A stretch of 64,000 nt of DNA, from positions 20,340 to 84,339 of the forward strand of contig NW_020170515.1 in assembly GCF_000524195.1 (NCBI RefSeq), given 5' to 3'. The DNA is from Echinococcus granulosus. Taxonomy: Eukaryota; Platyhelminthes; Cestoda; Cyclophyllidea; Taeniidae. A model generated the notes under the pieces. That model was not told where the DNA came from. It searched no databases and saw nothing but the letters and a program-made list of their open reading frames with translations. The translations under genes and the position numbers were made by a program. Below are positions 12,801-23,600 of the stretch, piece after piece; the first letter of the stretch is position 1, and every line of letters begins with the position of its first letter.

Positions 12801-14871
12801 ACACACATTAAATGCATGCGTTTCTTCGCGTGCTCCCGCCTACAGGTCATTCTCCTTTAGGTGTAGTAATTAGTCCCTTTCCCCCCCCCCCCCCCCCCTC
12901 CTCCANNNNNNNNNNNNNNNNNNNNNNNNNNNNNNNNNNNNNNNNNNNNNNNNNNNNNNNNNNNNNNNNNNNNNNNNNNNNNNNNNNNNNNNNNNNNNNN
13001 NNNNNCCCCCCCCACCCTCTCCAACGATATTGTGATTTAGAGCGTTTAACAGTTCCTACACTTCGTGTCTTGCGTTAAGTCTGAGCGCTTCAGGGTGAGA
13101 TTACCATTACCGCCACCACATTTGCATGGTACTCCCTTTCTCATATTCCCCCCCTTGCAAATCACACTTATGCAACACATGGACCGTCTATGAGGGGATT
13201 AATGTCGTGTCCTGCCGACATTGCCTCTCTGAGGTACAACTATGGTGTTGCGAAGCCTAAGTGGTGTGCGAGGAGATGGTAGCCTGCTTATCGAACCCTT
13301 GGACCCGATAAACCACCGACATGAACTATAGACGGCCAGTCGTCGCTCAGGTACCGATCAGATCCTCCTTGCTCCTGCTGGTGGGTGTTCTTGCTTGTTC
13401 AGTCGTACAAGGACAGTCGCTAGTCTTAGGCACCTCTACTGACTGTTTTTGACCCTCAATCAGCGCATGTGCGTTCGGATTGATGTTGATGAGGCCTTAC
13501 AGGACTTTATTTCCGTCTCCCCTTCAAACAGCCGGTATCGATGATGTAGGGCGCTCTTATGGTAGTAGGATAGATCCAAAAATTTCAAGCACCACCACTT
13601 GGCTCCAGTCGTTCCCGGATCGGTTGCTCTATCGTGCTTGGTTGGCGTGTCATATTTGGATAATTTCATCCACACCGACAGTGACACCTCGTCTACAACA
13701 TTCTGCTAGGATGCTTATGATCAGTGTTCCCTCCCCAGGCCTACAGGTCCGCATCCGACCACCTATTTCACGTGTCTACTGCATGCTGCTGCCTTGTTGC
13801 GATACTCCTCACCCGTCCTGTGGAGTAGGAGTGCGTTGATTATTGCCTTAGCTTTTCGACTAAACATTGCTTCATCAGGTGGTTCACCTTCTGAGGCTCT
13901 CGGAGTCCCTGCCAATGATCCCTTGGGTCTGCCTTCCCACTAAGCCTCCCTTGAAGGTGTTAACCAATGTTTCAGCTTGGTCACTTGGGCCATTTCCAGC
14001 TTCACTGTATCCTATCATCCGAGTTGGCGGAGCTTTTGGCGAGCTTCATCTGAGTCAGCTTAAATTATTCCTGTATTGTTTACGCTTGCCCCATGGAAAG
14101 CAAACGAGCACTTTAAGACATCAGATCGCATCCCCTCCTCTGTGATGTCATTCCTACCTATTTGCCCAAAAAAATGCTTTTGCAAATCCGTCCTACGGCT
14201 ACATGGCCGTTTTGCGTGGTCGTAACTGTATTTGGACGTCCAGAGCGGACTGGATACTTTACAGTTACGCATCCGCCCCTAAACTCGTGCGAGGTGCTGA
14301 TTTGGGCTCACTTTGGTTGTCATTTTTTTCCAGCAAAATAAAGATTTGGGACTTCAAGGCGGCGCTGAATCCGCGATCTCGCACGAACCAACTGTGCATC
14401 AAGACCCTTCACGAGCACACGGGTCGTGTGTTTCGTCTGCAGTTCGACGACTTCCAGATTGTCTCCTCGTCTCACGACGACTCCATCCTCATTTGGGACT
14501 TCACTCATACGGATACCGGCTCAGCGAACAATCAAGACGACGAAACGGGAATGGGAGAGAATGATGATGGCTTTTTTAACGAGGAGGCGGCTGCTGCAGC
14601 TGCCGGGGCGATTCCAAACCTGTCTAATCTGCGTCAGATCCGAATCATCCACCCTCGCTCACCGCAGATAGCTAACAGGTCTGCAGCTGTCACCAATCTC
14701 GCTTCCGTTGCTTCTGCAACCACCGCTGCCGGTGACGCTGCTGGTTCTTCACAGACTGTTGGCCACGAAGCACACGCACCCTCCTCTTCCTCCGCCTCCT
14801 CCACCATCACCGCCACGAATCCTCCTCCACCACCCCACCCCTACTCCCCCGGTCCACATCGTCACACTTGA
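6840..14871 (+). CDS. BTRC: beta-TrCP / FBXW1-FBXW11 (Slimb) F-box WD40 protein
   Basis: Substrate receptor of an SCF (SKP1-CUL1-F-box) ubiquitin ligase; in animals it binds phosphorylated DSGxxS degrons such as beta-catenin, IkappaB and PER. Exons: 6840-7604, 9067-9402, 9476-9667, 10528-10674, 11324-11559 and 14334-14871 (TGA), phase-consistent, 737 codons. An acceptor ending at 6850 instead of 6839 is also possible. Order: dimerisation D domain ([11 protein letters not shown]), F-box ([20 protein letters not shown], then [15 protein letters not shown] residues), then seven WD repeats with family signatures [85 protein letters not shown] and [20 protein letters not shown]. Oddities: about 70 extra residues between F-box and WD repeats, a Thr/Ala/Glu-rich insertion after WD1 (about 9205-9400), and a Ser/Ala/Pro-rich tail of about 120 residues after the last blade. 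The initiator exon was not found. Intron 11560-14333 holds an assembly gap. Confidence 0.93.
12906..13005. other. assembly gap (100 N) flanked by poly-C
   Basis: Exactly 100 N, so the true size is probably unknown. A C run (interrupted by TCCTCCA) precedes it and another run of C follows, suggesting a homopolymer that stopped assembly. It lies in the last intron of the beta-TrCP gene, so no coding sequence is known to be lost. Confidence 0.95.
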
Positions 14872-17800
14872 GATGTGGACCCGTGGACGCAAAATCTCAT
14901 CGAATCACCCCGTCTCCTCTTATCCTCCGCCTTTTTTATGCATTTTGACTGGCCGCGTTTCTTCGGCCACCCATTTATCCTCTTCACTATTTCTCCTAAG
15001 GCGGCATCTGTATCTTGCGGCAGATGTGCAATGTTAATGTTCCGTCCCTTGTGTCATCTTTTCATACCCTTCCTCCCCCCCACCCACTCGATAGTAGTTG
15101 GGAGGAGAGCAAGGTGGAGGGGGTGGGGAGAGCTTGGTTTTCTCGTTTCTTTTCCCTTGCCCTCTCTATCTCTCCTTTCTTGTCGTGTTAGATTTTAAGT
15201 ACCCGCATATGTAATGCAGTCGTGAACTCTCATTTAAATGCCTTAATTTGTGTGTCAGATTCTCTTTTACCTTGCACTGGTAGTCTGTTTCGGTGGGGCT
15301 GGTTGTGCTTCTTTGAAGAGCTGTTGGAAGCATGTTTGTGTGGTTGTTTTTTAGTTTTTTTGTCCCTCATTTGGCAATTTTCCAGTTTGTTCTCCCTGAA
15401 GGTTGGCTGACTCACTGACTCTAAGGCGGGAGTGAGTTTCACAAGGGGATTCGGGTGAAACCAGTGCTAGCCCCCCTCACGGTCTACGGGTGTCGGAAGC
15501 TTTAAAGCTGCAATCCTGAGGTGCCTAAAAAAGCTAATAGGGGATTTTCACCCTCTAAGCCACCTTCGGACGGGTTACACGTCTGGGAGTGGTTTAGAAT
15601 GTGTTATTAGAGCTCATCACTGATCTAGGGGCTGCTTTTCCTTGGTCATCATGGGTCCTCCTCTGAAATGCTGTGAACTGCGAGACAGAATTCAAGATGG
15701 CATGTTGAGCTACTTACTAGTGGTAGTGTCTCAAGCTGTCGCACCTTCTGCATGACAAACTGTGCCTGGAGAGGATTCGTAAGCTAGGCTGCACTTTGCA
15801 GCATCCGGATTTCATAGGCCACTCGCTTTTTTCAGTGGAACCGGCTCAAAAGCAACATTGGGAGGGCTGAGATAGTTTTTCCCCCTCAGTGCGGTGGAGG
15901 AGGCACCTACTTGGGATCGGTTGGGACTACCTGGAACTTGATCTCGCTCAATTAGCAGTCTAGCGTGATTGGGGATGCCTTTTTCTCCTAGACCAGGTGC
16001 GCCTACTGCACACATCAAGCGAGGTCTCTCTCATTCCACCTAGACCTACCCTAAAGTAGCTATAACCCAAGCTAATACGCAAGAAAACTACGTATTGATG
16101 TAGAGAAGAGGAGAAGGACAAGGCATCACCAGCGACAGACCCGACGCCTCATGTCATTAGCAGCCATCTGAAGGCTGATGGGTGGGAAGTGAAGGGATCA
16201 TCGAGGAAGTAATTTGTTGTCTAGACGCCCCCTCACGACTCCATCATCGGACATTAGACAAAATTTATGTTACTCCAGGTCCCTCCATGCGGGCGACTAC
16301 CATGTGGTATGTAAGTGAATCATCGCCGCCACCTAAGAAATCTCGAGTCAGGAGCCAAATTAATCTGAAAAAAAGGAAAAGGTGAGAGTTGGCAGGGGAC
16401 CTCTCGAACGGTCAAGTAAAGGGCAGGACTTGGCCCCACTTGAATGAAACACATTCCGGGGTTTACTACTACTTGCCATTTGCAGGCAAGACTCGGTGCG
16501 CTGCATTCGTGGCAGCGGCAAGTGAGCCTGATTCTGAAGTACTGAAAGGGGGAGGGGAGGATCTGCCGCTGATGCACAAGTCTGTGAAGATGTTTAACAG
16601 AAGGGGATAGAAATGACCTCCGCCTTCGACAACAACCCCAGTCACGTTGTCTGCAGGAAGGCTGCTAACAACTGAAGCAACACTAGCCTCGAATCATCTT
16701 GAAAAGCATCTCGCTGACTTGCCTACCGTAGCTGTATGAAGATGTCAGTGAAGGGAACACGAGACACCTCCGCCACCTTTTTCCTGGCTGGATAGAACCC
16801 AGATGGAGAGATAGCTAGACCGCAGTGAAGTGAGAACAGTGGCAAAGAGGAAGGAATGCGAAACCCTACCTCCATGATGCTCTTTCAAACACCACCTTGC
16901 ATCAAGTGACTCCGCTCTTAAGCCAGTGCTCTCACGACCAGCGATGGGGATACGAGATGACTTCGTTGTAGAGCATCATCCAATTCTCAGAAGTATGACG
17001 GCGCATTCCCCTCTTCCCCGATGCAATCCCCAAACAGGATGAAGCATCCAGTGCCGAGATGCATAAGTGACGTTGGTATCAAAATATCCTCTCAGCTGCA
17101 CGCGAATCCAAGGCGGTTGGTTGGTCAAGGGAAGTGCCGGGGACGACGCTCAACAGGGAAGAGGGGTTATGCAATGCCCTTGTTTAACTCGGGGCCATTT
17201 AAGTCTCCGCATTGCAGCCTCCCTAAGCCAGTAGCATGTCTTCCGCAATGCCTCTCTGACTTCTTACGCTTCCAAGAGACTCTGAATGCTGCGTTTGAAG
17301 AGAATAATCTACCGTATCTATCAAAGGTCGACGGTTGTTTATCAATTGTTGTGGTTCAAAATATGCTGAAATTTGGATTTTAAAGGCTCGAATGTACCGA
17401 ATAACCCCGAAACTAGTCCTCAATGACAAAGATTTGGGCCCCACCAAGCCCGAATATTTCAAATTCACCAACTTGTAGGACTCTTCTACCAGCGAGTTAT
17501 GCAATCACGCATCGTTGTACGAATCCAAAACGTCGGTACAACGAAAAATGTTAAATAAATTATAGCATGAACATGACGACCCTGGATGAGACAATTGTTG
17601 TTATGATCACCGATGGTGGTGTGCAAAAAGACCTGACAGGGGATAGGTCTGGTTTCCAGGTGGAAAATGAAATCAAGAGCCACATCTGCAAGCAATGCCC
17701 ATCTCTACCTTCCTCCAGGCGTGAGGCTGCCTCCACACTTGCATTTCTCCCTGTGAAGATATGGCTTGAACAACAGCAACGCCTTTATAAGTCCTGAGAA

Positions 17801-18736
17801 CCTCACCGTAAAAAAACCAAGTTTATTTGATGTGCACGGCTACTTGTACTTCCCAAGTCAACTTTTAATGCCACAGTGACGTGTGAACCTAATGCCTCTT
17901 CAAGCTGACATAAACGCTCACCACTTTACCCAGGCGAGTAAATACGAAACCTGCGTGCAAGGGGCCTTCCGCAAACGGTACTGCTGATACCACTTACCCG
18001 TAAAATGAGGAATTCATGAAATCCTAAAATTCTCTTATTAACATTGCAAATTTCGACACAGGCAGTCATCTGTCTACCGAGGTGGTGAATTCAGAATACC
18101 CGGAGCTCGCTGTATTCATTCACCGCATTTGCACTTCAAATGGGCGTAACTTTTAACCATTTAATGTCAACGCCTTCAAATGAATGAAACGCGTGGTATT
18201 GCAGTAAAGCCGACGATTTAGAGCGTTTCTGCCTCTCCCATTTGCGACCAAGGCATGTTGCATAAACACGAAACATGAATTCCCACCCAAAATAAATGAC
18301 AATCACATCTTTAAAAAGAACGGCTAAAAGCCTGATACCATAATTTAATAGTTTCTTAAGTACTTTACAGTAATTATTTGTACAGATTAAGGGGTCATAC
18401 TCCTGACGCAGCCATCTTCCTAGAAAGTGAAAAGGAAAAAAGGCATTCAGTGGAATGTGATCATAACAAATAGCGTATCACACATGGCATTATGCAAACA
18501 CGCCACCATTCGCACCCTCGAGTATGATGTTCTCTCGACGTACTCGTCTTTCACCTACTGATAAGTCAATAATTCAAGTCAAGTGTACCCTCTTTTAACA
18601 GAAGGTTTCCTAAAACTTCCCGGCAAGTGTAATCAAATGACACCAAAATGAAATGTCACTGGATAAAGGCGCGATGGCTGTGTTACAACAAATCGACACT
18701 GCTCTACTTACAGCTGCTTCAACACTTGACAAATCT
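14872..18736. other. 3' flank of beta-TrCP and intergenic DNA, no gene recognised
   Basis: The first several hundred bases are T-rich and presumably 3' UTR of the beta-TrCP gene. From about 15420 to 17400 the composition changes, becoming richer in G and A, and small unrelated open frames appear on both strands. None shows a known domain. The change in texture suggests old mobile-element sequence, but no ends, terminal repeats or reverse-transcriptase motifs were seen. From 17800 to 18736 the sequence is A/T-rich and featureless. Confidence 0.45.
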
Positions 18737-19691
18737 CTAGGTAGGGCGGACTCGACGACCGACGGTTAGCGTGAGGTCATTCGACGTGGAACCGCCTCCA
18801 ACCTTCTTCGGCTTCGTTTTCAACACCGGTGGACCTTGGACCACTTCACCAAACTTCACACTGTCCTTAAGGTGCTCAAAACCGGTTAGATTCTTCTCTA
18901 TTCTAAACACCTTCTTCATCTCCTTCTTTGCCGCCAGGCGCCTAAATAAAGATAAAGAAAGAGCTGTTTTTTCCTCATTCCCTATGACGTAAACAAAGAA
19001 AAAGCTAAGTTCACCAAAATATGACTTACTTGAGTGCCTTCCTGGTCTTTGTAGACTTATGTGTTTCGGGATCGACAAGAGGAGCCTAATATGGAGACCA
19101 GTCAAGGAGGAGGATCGCATACCTTATCCTTTTTCGCTACAGTTATCTTCACTAACTCGTCCTGTACACAACGGTTCAAGCGCCGCGCGTAGCTTTCGGC
19201 TGTCTCCTTCTCGCCCTGTTTGGGAATAATATCCGGTGGTTCCGAACGCATGCCCTTTGTATCACCCTCGTCTGTTAATGCAATTTAATTAAAGCGGATC
19301 CAAAACCAACAGTACTTGAGCTGTATCGATATGGATTTCGATGGCCTTTAATGTCATTTATACGCCTCATCATATCACGAAAACTCGAGGGAGCCTTCTG
19401 TTCATCATCATCAAAAGGATCATCATCAAATTTGGGGTCTCTCATGATGGGACTAAGAATCTGGTTGCAAAACCTACAGTGCATTGCTACAAAGGGGCGG
19501 AGCAATCTGTTTGATCTTCTTTTGCTTTCGTGATTTCAAACGTCGTGTGTAGAGGATGGGTTTAATGGGCTCGGGTTTTTTGTGTTTGGCTTCCTGCTTC
19601 ATTCGCGTTTTCTTGATGCCTTGTCTCCGGGCTACGAAAAGCAAAATATAATTGAAAACAACTTACAGCGTTTCTTAGCTGGCTTTTTCAT
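18737..19691 (-). CDS. CCDC137: CCDC137-like basic nuclear/nucleolar protein
   Basis: Six exons on the minus strand, in transcript order: 19691-19667, 19631-19478, 19452-19316, 19271-19123, 19085-19030 and 18941-18737 (TAG). Phases agree throughout, giving 241 residues; the human protein is a little longer. Matches to CCDC137 occur in order: a Lys/Arg-rich N-terminus (MKKPAKKR then RRQGIKKTRMKQEAKHKK), an acidic patch followed by PSSFRDMMRRINDIK, then EPPDIIPKQGEKETAESYAR, then a basic stretch RLAAKKEMKKVFR, and finally DSVKFGEVVQGPPVL, the family's most recognisable block. Human CCDC137 has been linked to nucleoli, chromosome periphery and RNA; nothing here shows a catalytic activity. Introns are very short: 35, 25, 44, 37 and 88 nt. 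The 25-nt intron (19453-19477) is required to keep the frame. The gene is divergent from the SR-type gene upstream. Confidence 0.8.
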
Positions 19692-20646
19692 TGCAGCAGA
19701 ATAGTAGAAAGTATGCGTTTGACAGAGAGAAAGTCAGTTTTGTTAAACACACTCCCTGCAAGAGAACAAGTACCGGACTAAAAACCGCGGAAGCACACTC
19801 ACAGCCAAACAATAATAATAAGAGAAACTTTAGCCCATATATAACGTGCAACACACCCAAGTGTTACTCTAAATATCAAATGAAGAAAAAACCAGACGAA
19901 AGTTCGATGTAACTTATTCAACCTAATTAAATAAACTAAGCACGTGCTAAGTTATGTATGACCTGAGTTAAAGCTATAAGCTGTCGTGACAACACCGCAA
20001 AAGGGGACGGAAATAGACGAAATAGCCCACGTCGACATAAATCGTGAGGGTAGAGATTATTCTAACATCGCAATAGCCAATCAAATGCAGCACAATGCAA
20101 ACAGGTCAGAAACAAAAACCTTGATAAATCCTAACACGGTTTTCTTCAATTTAAGAATGAATGCACATCAGAAGTTTCTTGCCAAAAGAATTCCTAGTCG
20201 AAAAACTTATAAAAGTGTTTTACACTATATTGCCTTAAAGAAGAGTGACCTCAAATGACTTTAGTAAAAGCACTGCATTTAGTTGCTTGAAAAATATATC
20301 CATTTCATACATTACTTCACCTAATTGAATACTTTAATGCGAGTGAGATTCGCCTGGCGGATTTACCATTCACCTGCGCATAGGGTGAAAAATATGCTTA
20401 CCGTGGCACTGGTGTCTTTTCATTTCGAAAACCAACTTTCCTTTATTACTCTACGCGATTTTAATTTCTAATGTTACTGAGCCTTATTTTAAATTTACCT
20501 CTGTAAACATTTTTCGCAATGCAAATCTCTATTAGAAAATGGTTTGTAAACTTGTTACTATATCTCCTTTAGTTGAATTGTTTAAATAATGGTGACTTGC
20601 AACACTTTTAACATTTCCCCTGTACCGACGACATCTTGAACTCTGA
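19692..20646. promoter_or_regulatory. shared upstream region between divergent CCDC137-like and SR-type genes
   Basis: The two start codons point away from each other and are 955 bp apart, so both promoters and both 5' UTRs must lie here or in upstream introns. The DNA is A/T-rich. I see no clear TATA box positioned for either gene. A 90-codon open frame at 19986-20258 (GTG start) has no recognisable similarity and is probably chance. Confidence 0.45.
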
Positions 20647-23600
20647 ATGAGTACTGAACGTTCTGGCCCCTCGGGGTCTGCGAAGAGTAAGTCGCGCTCG
20701 CGAAATCGGCGCTACCATAAGTGTGTACCGAATAAACGAGCTTCTTCAGTGTTTAACTTTCTATGACTTTCAGATATAAGCCTCACGTAATGCCAGTTGG
20801 AATGCCTTTTGCATGCTTTTATGTAGTTTTTGCACTGCCAAATGTATTGGTGTTTATTGTGGCTTGCCGTACTTTGTATTTTAAATATATATGATAGGAC
20901 GCTTTCTTTCGTTTAACTAAAATGCGCGCAATGTTATGAAGCCACTTAACGGGACTTTTTAACATTCATCCCAGCGTTTTTCATTGATTGCTGTTTCTGA
21001 TTGAAGATTATAAATGCTCAATGATTTTGGCCGTAAGAACTGACTAATTGCTTCCGTTCTTTCTACGGGGATTCATGCTGTTTGGGCTTGAAGTGCTGAT
21101 TTCTATGATTGCATTTCCTGTATACTTTGTTGCGGGTTGCCTAACCTTGGTGCTAGACATATATTACCTGCAAGAATGATCAGTAGATCTCTAATTTATC
21201 GTCAACGTTAAACTGCAAAGCTATGAGGCTACTCTTGCTAAGTAGTTATAGTGGCATTTTAAGCTAAAAATGCCGTAAATGCTAATCATTTGTTTGTTTA
21301 TTCATAACTAGCTTGATTGTAGTATTGGTAAGCTGGCTGCTTTGGGTGTTCGAATCAAACAAAGTTTTATGATTCGTGTTTTTTAAAGTAGATGTCTTCT
21401 GTTTTTCCAGAAGTGGATCGTGTGTTTTTTTCCTAAAAAATTAACACCATTTTTTTCTCAATTTTGTGCCAATGCCTTAAATGAAAGTTTAAGTTTTAGC
21501 TTATGTCCTGCCATTGGGGTATGTTTTGACTCTTCACCCGTACACAGCTTCCTACATTTCCACTATTGCCCCTAGCGTATTTACAAATATGTGACTTCTG
21601 AGCTCCCTACTCCGGCATGTATTCGTGTATTAGACGTTACCTGGTTAATTGTTGATCCCTTCTCCTGACTAGATATGTGCGCTGTGCGTAAGCCGATGGT
21701 GGTAAATCGCTGAGTTTGGCTGTTCCCCCGAGCCATTGGCACGCCTTTTTATTCGGTCTCGAGTACTTCCGCATTTTTTTTTTAACTCTCCTGTGTCACA
21801 ATCCCCTGCTCTTTCGCATTCCTCTCTCTAACCCGTGCCATATTGTGATTTGAAATCTTCGTTTTCCATGCCTACTATTCAAACAGCGTTTGTTTAACAC
21901 GCATTCCCCTTTATTTTAGCGCCTAAATCCGACGGGAATTCTGATCATGTGAGTTTCGATTTTGCGGTCCCACTTTCCCCTTGATCTGACAAGAAGTTAA
22001 TATTTGTTTCTGCTGTTAGAGCGTTTCATCGCGTGGATCTCTTCACACTATCAATCACGAGTGAGTTTCCTTTTGGGAGCAATATTTGTGAGTCAAAGCA
22101 AGTGTGACATTGTCGGAGGTTAGAGTTGATTGATGTACATATTTTTCATTCCAAGCTTTTATATGAACTTGATTAAACAGATACTGATGGAGTGTTATAC
22201 TTTGGGCAAGGTATGTGCAGGTTAAACTGACTGCTTTGATTAGCCAGCATGCCCATACTCAACCTGTGTTACTTGTACACCTGTTCATTTTTTGCTAAAA
22301 AGCACGTTTGCGTTGTTATATTTGTATCGTCATTAAATTCGGCAACATTCCTTCTAAATGGCCTTCTGTTTGTTGTTTTTTCAAGGACGTCAAAAGACGC
22401 GTCTCTTTCGTTTCCGATAAAGCGGAGTACAGCGGCCCTGCAGGAACCACCATCGGTGTTTGAGAAATCTCCAATTTTGGAGCGTTTGTCGAAAAGGCCG
22501 TTTGCAAAACAAGCTACGCCCAGTCCAAAACGACCTCGTAAGAGCCCTACGAATTCTAAAGATGCGAAGATCGAAAAGACTGGGGATGTTGTTTACAGCA
22601 AGAAGGATAAGTTAGGTGACGAAAGAGGTATACTTGGTACATTTTAAGGTGCTAAAGCATTGCTTCATCTAACACGAGGGTTGTTCCTTAAAAATAGATG
22701 ATACTGTTGTAACTAACGTCCAAAGTTCTCCAAAGGACCAGCGTCGTTCTCGTAAGAAGAAAAGAAGGGATAAGGAACGTAAAAGGAGTAGCAAAAAACG
22801 CTTGGATAGAAAATCAAATGAGGAGGAGGAGGATGACGATGGAAAAGAAGACAAGGCAGTAGCCCGAAAAGATCGTAAAAGAAAGATCACAAAGTCTCCG
22901 ATATCGGACACACTGGTGGCTGCTTACAGTTCTGATGGGGGTGATGAGTCACACCCACCTAAACGCACTTCTCCAGCCACTCTTCCTCGTGCCCACGCCG
23001 CGTCCTCACCTGTTGTGCACAGCGAACGCAAAAAAAACCTAGCTTCTGCTTCCTCCCCATGCGCTGCTGCACCCGCGCCTGTTACCAAGGTGACGAAAGG
23101 CACGGCTAAGTCAACTTGGGACTCCAGTGACAGCGATTTTGAGGAGACAATTGCCAAACCGTCAACCCCACCTTCCGCCGTTCAAAAGTCCGCTAAAACA
23201 CCTGAAAGTAATTGTGGGGTGGAGAAAACGCAGAAGGATAGCAGTGTCTCACGTAAGCGTTCCCATTCGCGTGGGCGCTCTCGCACCGCCTCCTCTGGCA
23301 GTGCGTCTTCCTCTTCCTGTTCGTCACGCCGACGAAGCTATTCCTCTCGGTCCTATTCTTCTCGACGGAGGTCCTACTCCACTTCGTCTTCAGTCAGTAG
23401 CAGTAGTCGCAGTTCCTCTAGATCTTACTCCCGTCGTAGACGTAGTCGACGTCGTCGACGACATGGTCGTCGTCGTCATCGTCGGTCCTCTACTCCCTCC
23501 TCTTACTCTCGAAGCTCTTACTCCCGTTCGTCGAGTAGAGGACGTGGAAGTAGAAGGCGGAGGTATTCACGTAGCAGCGGCTCCTACCGAAGGAGATCTT

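Noticed and set aside
12812..13078. Open frame running through the 100-N gap
   Set aside because: An artefact of translating N and poly-C; it lies in an intron.
19986..20258. 90-codon open frame in the divergent promoter region
   Set aside because: GTG start in A/T-rich DNA, no recognisable domain, not needed by either flanking gene.
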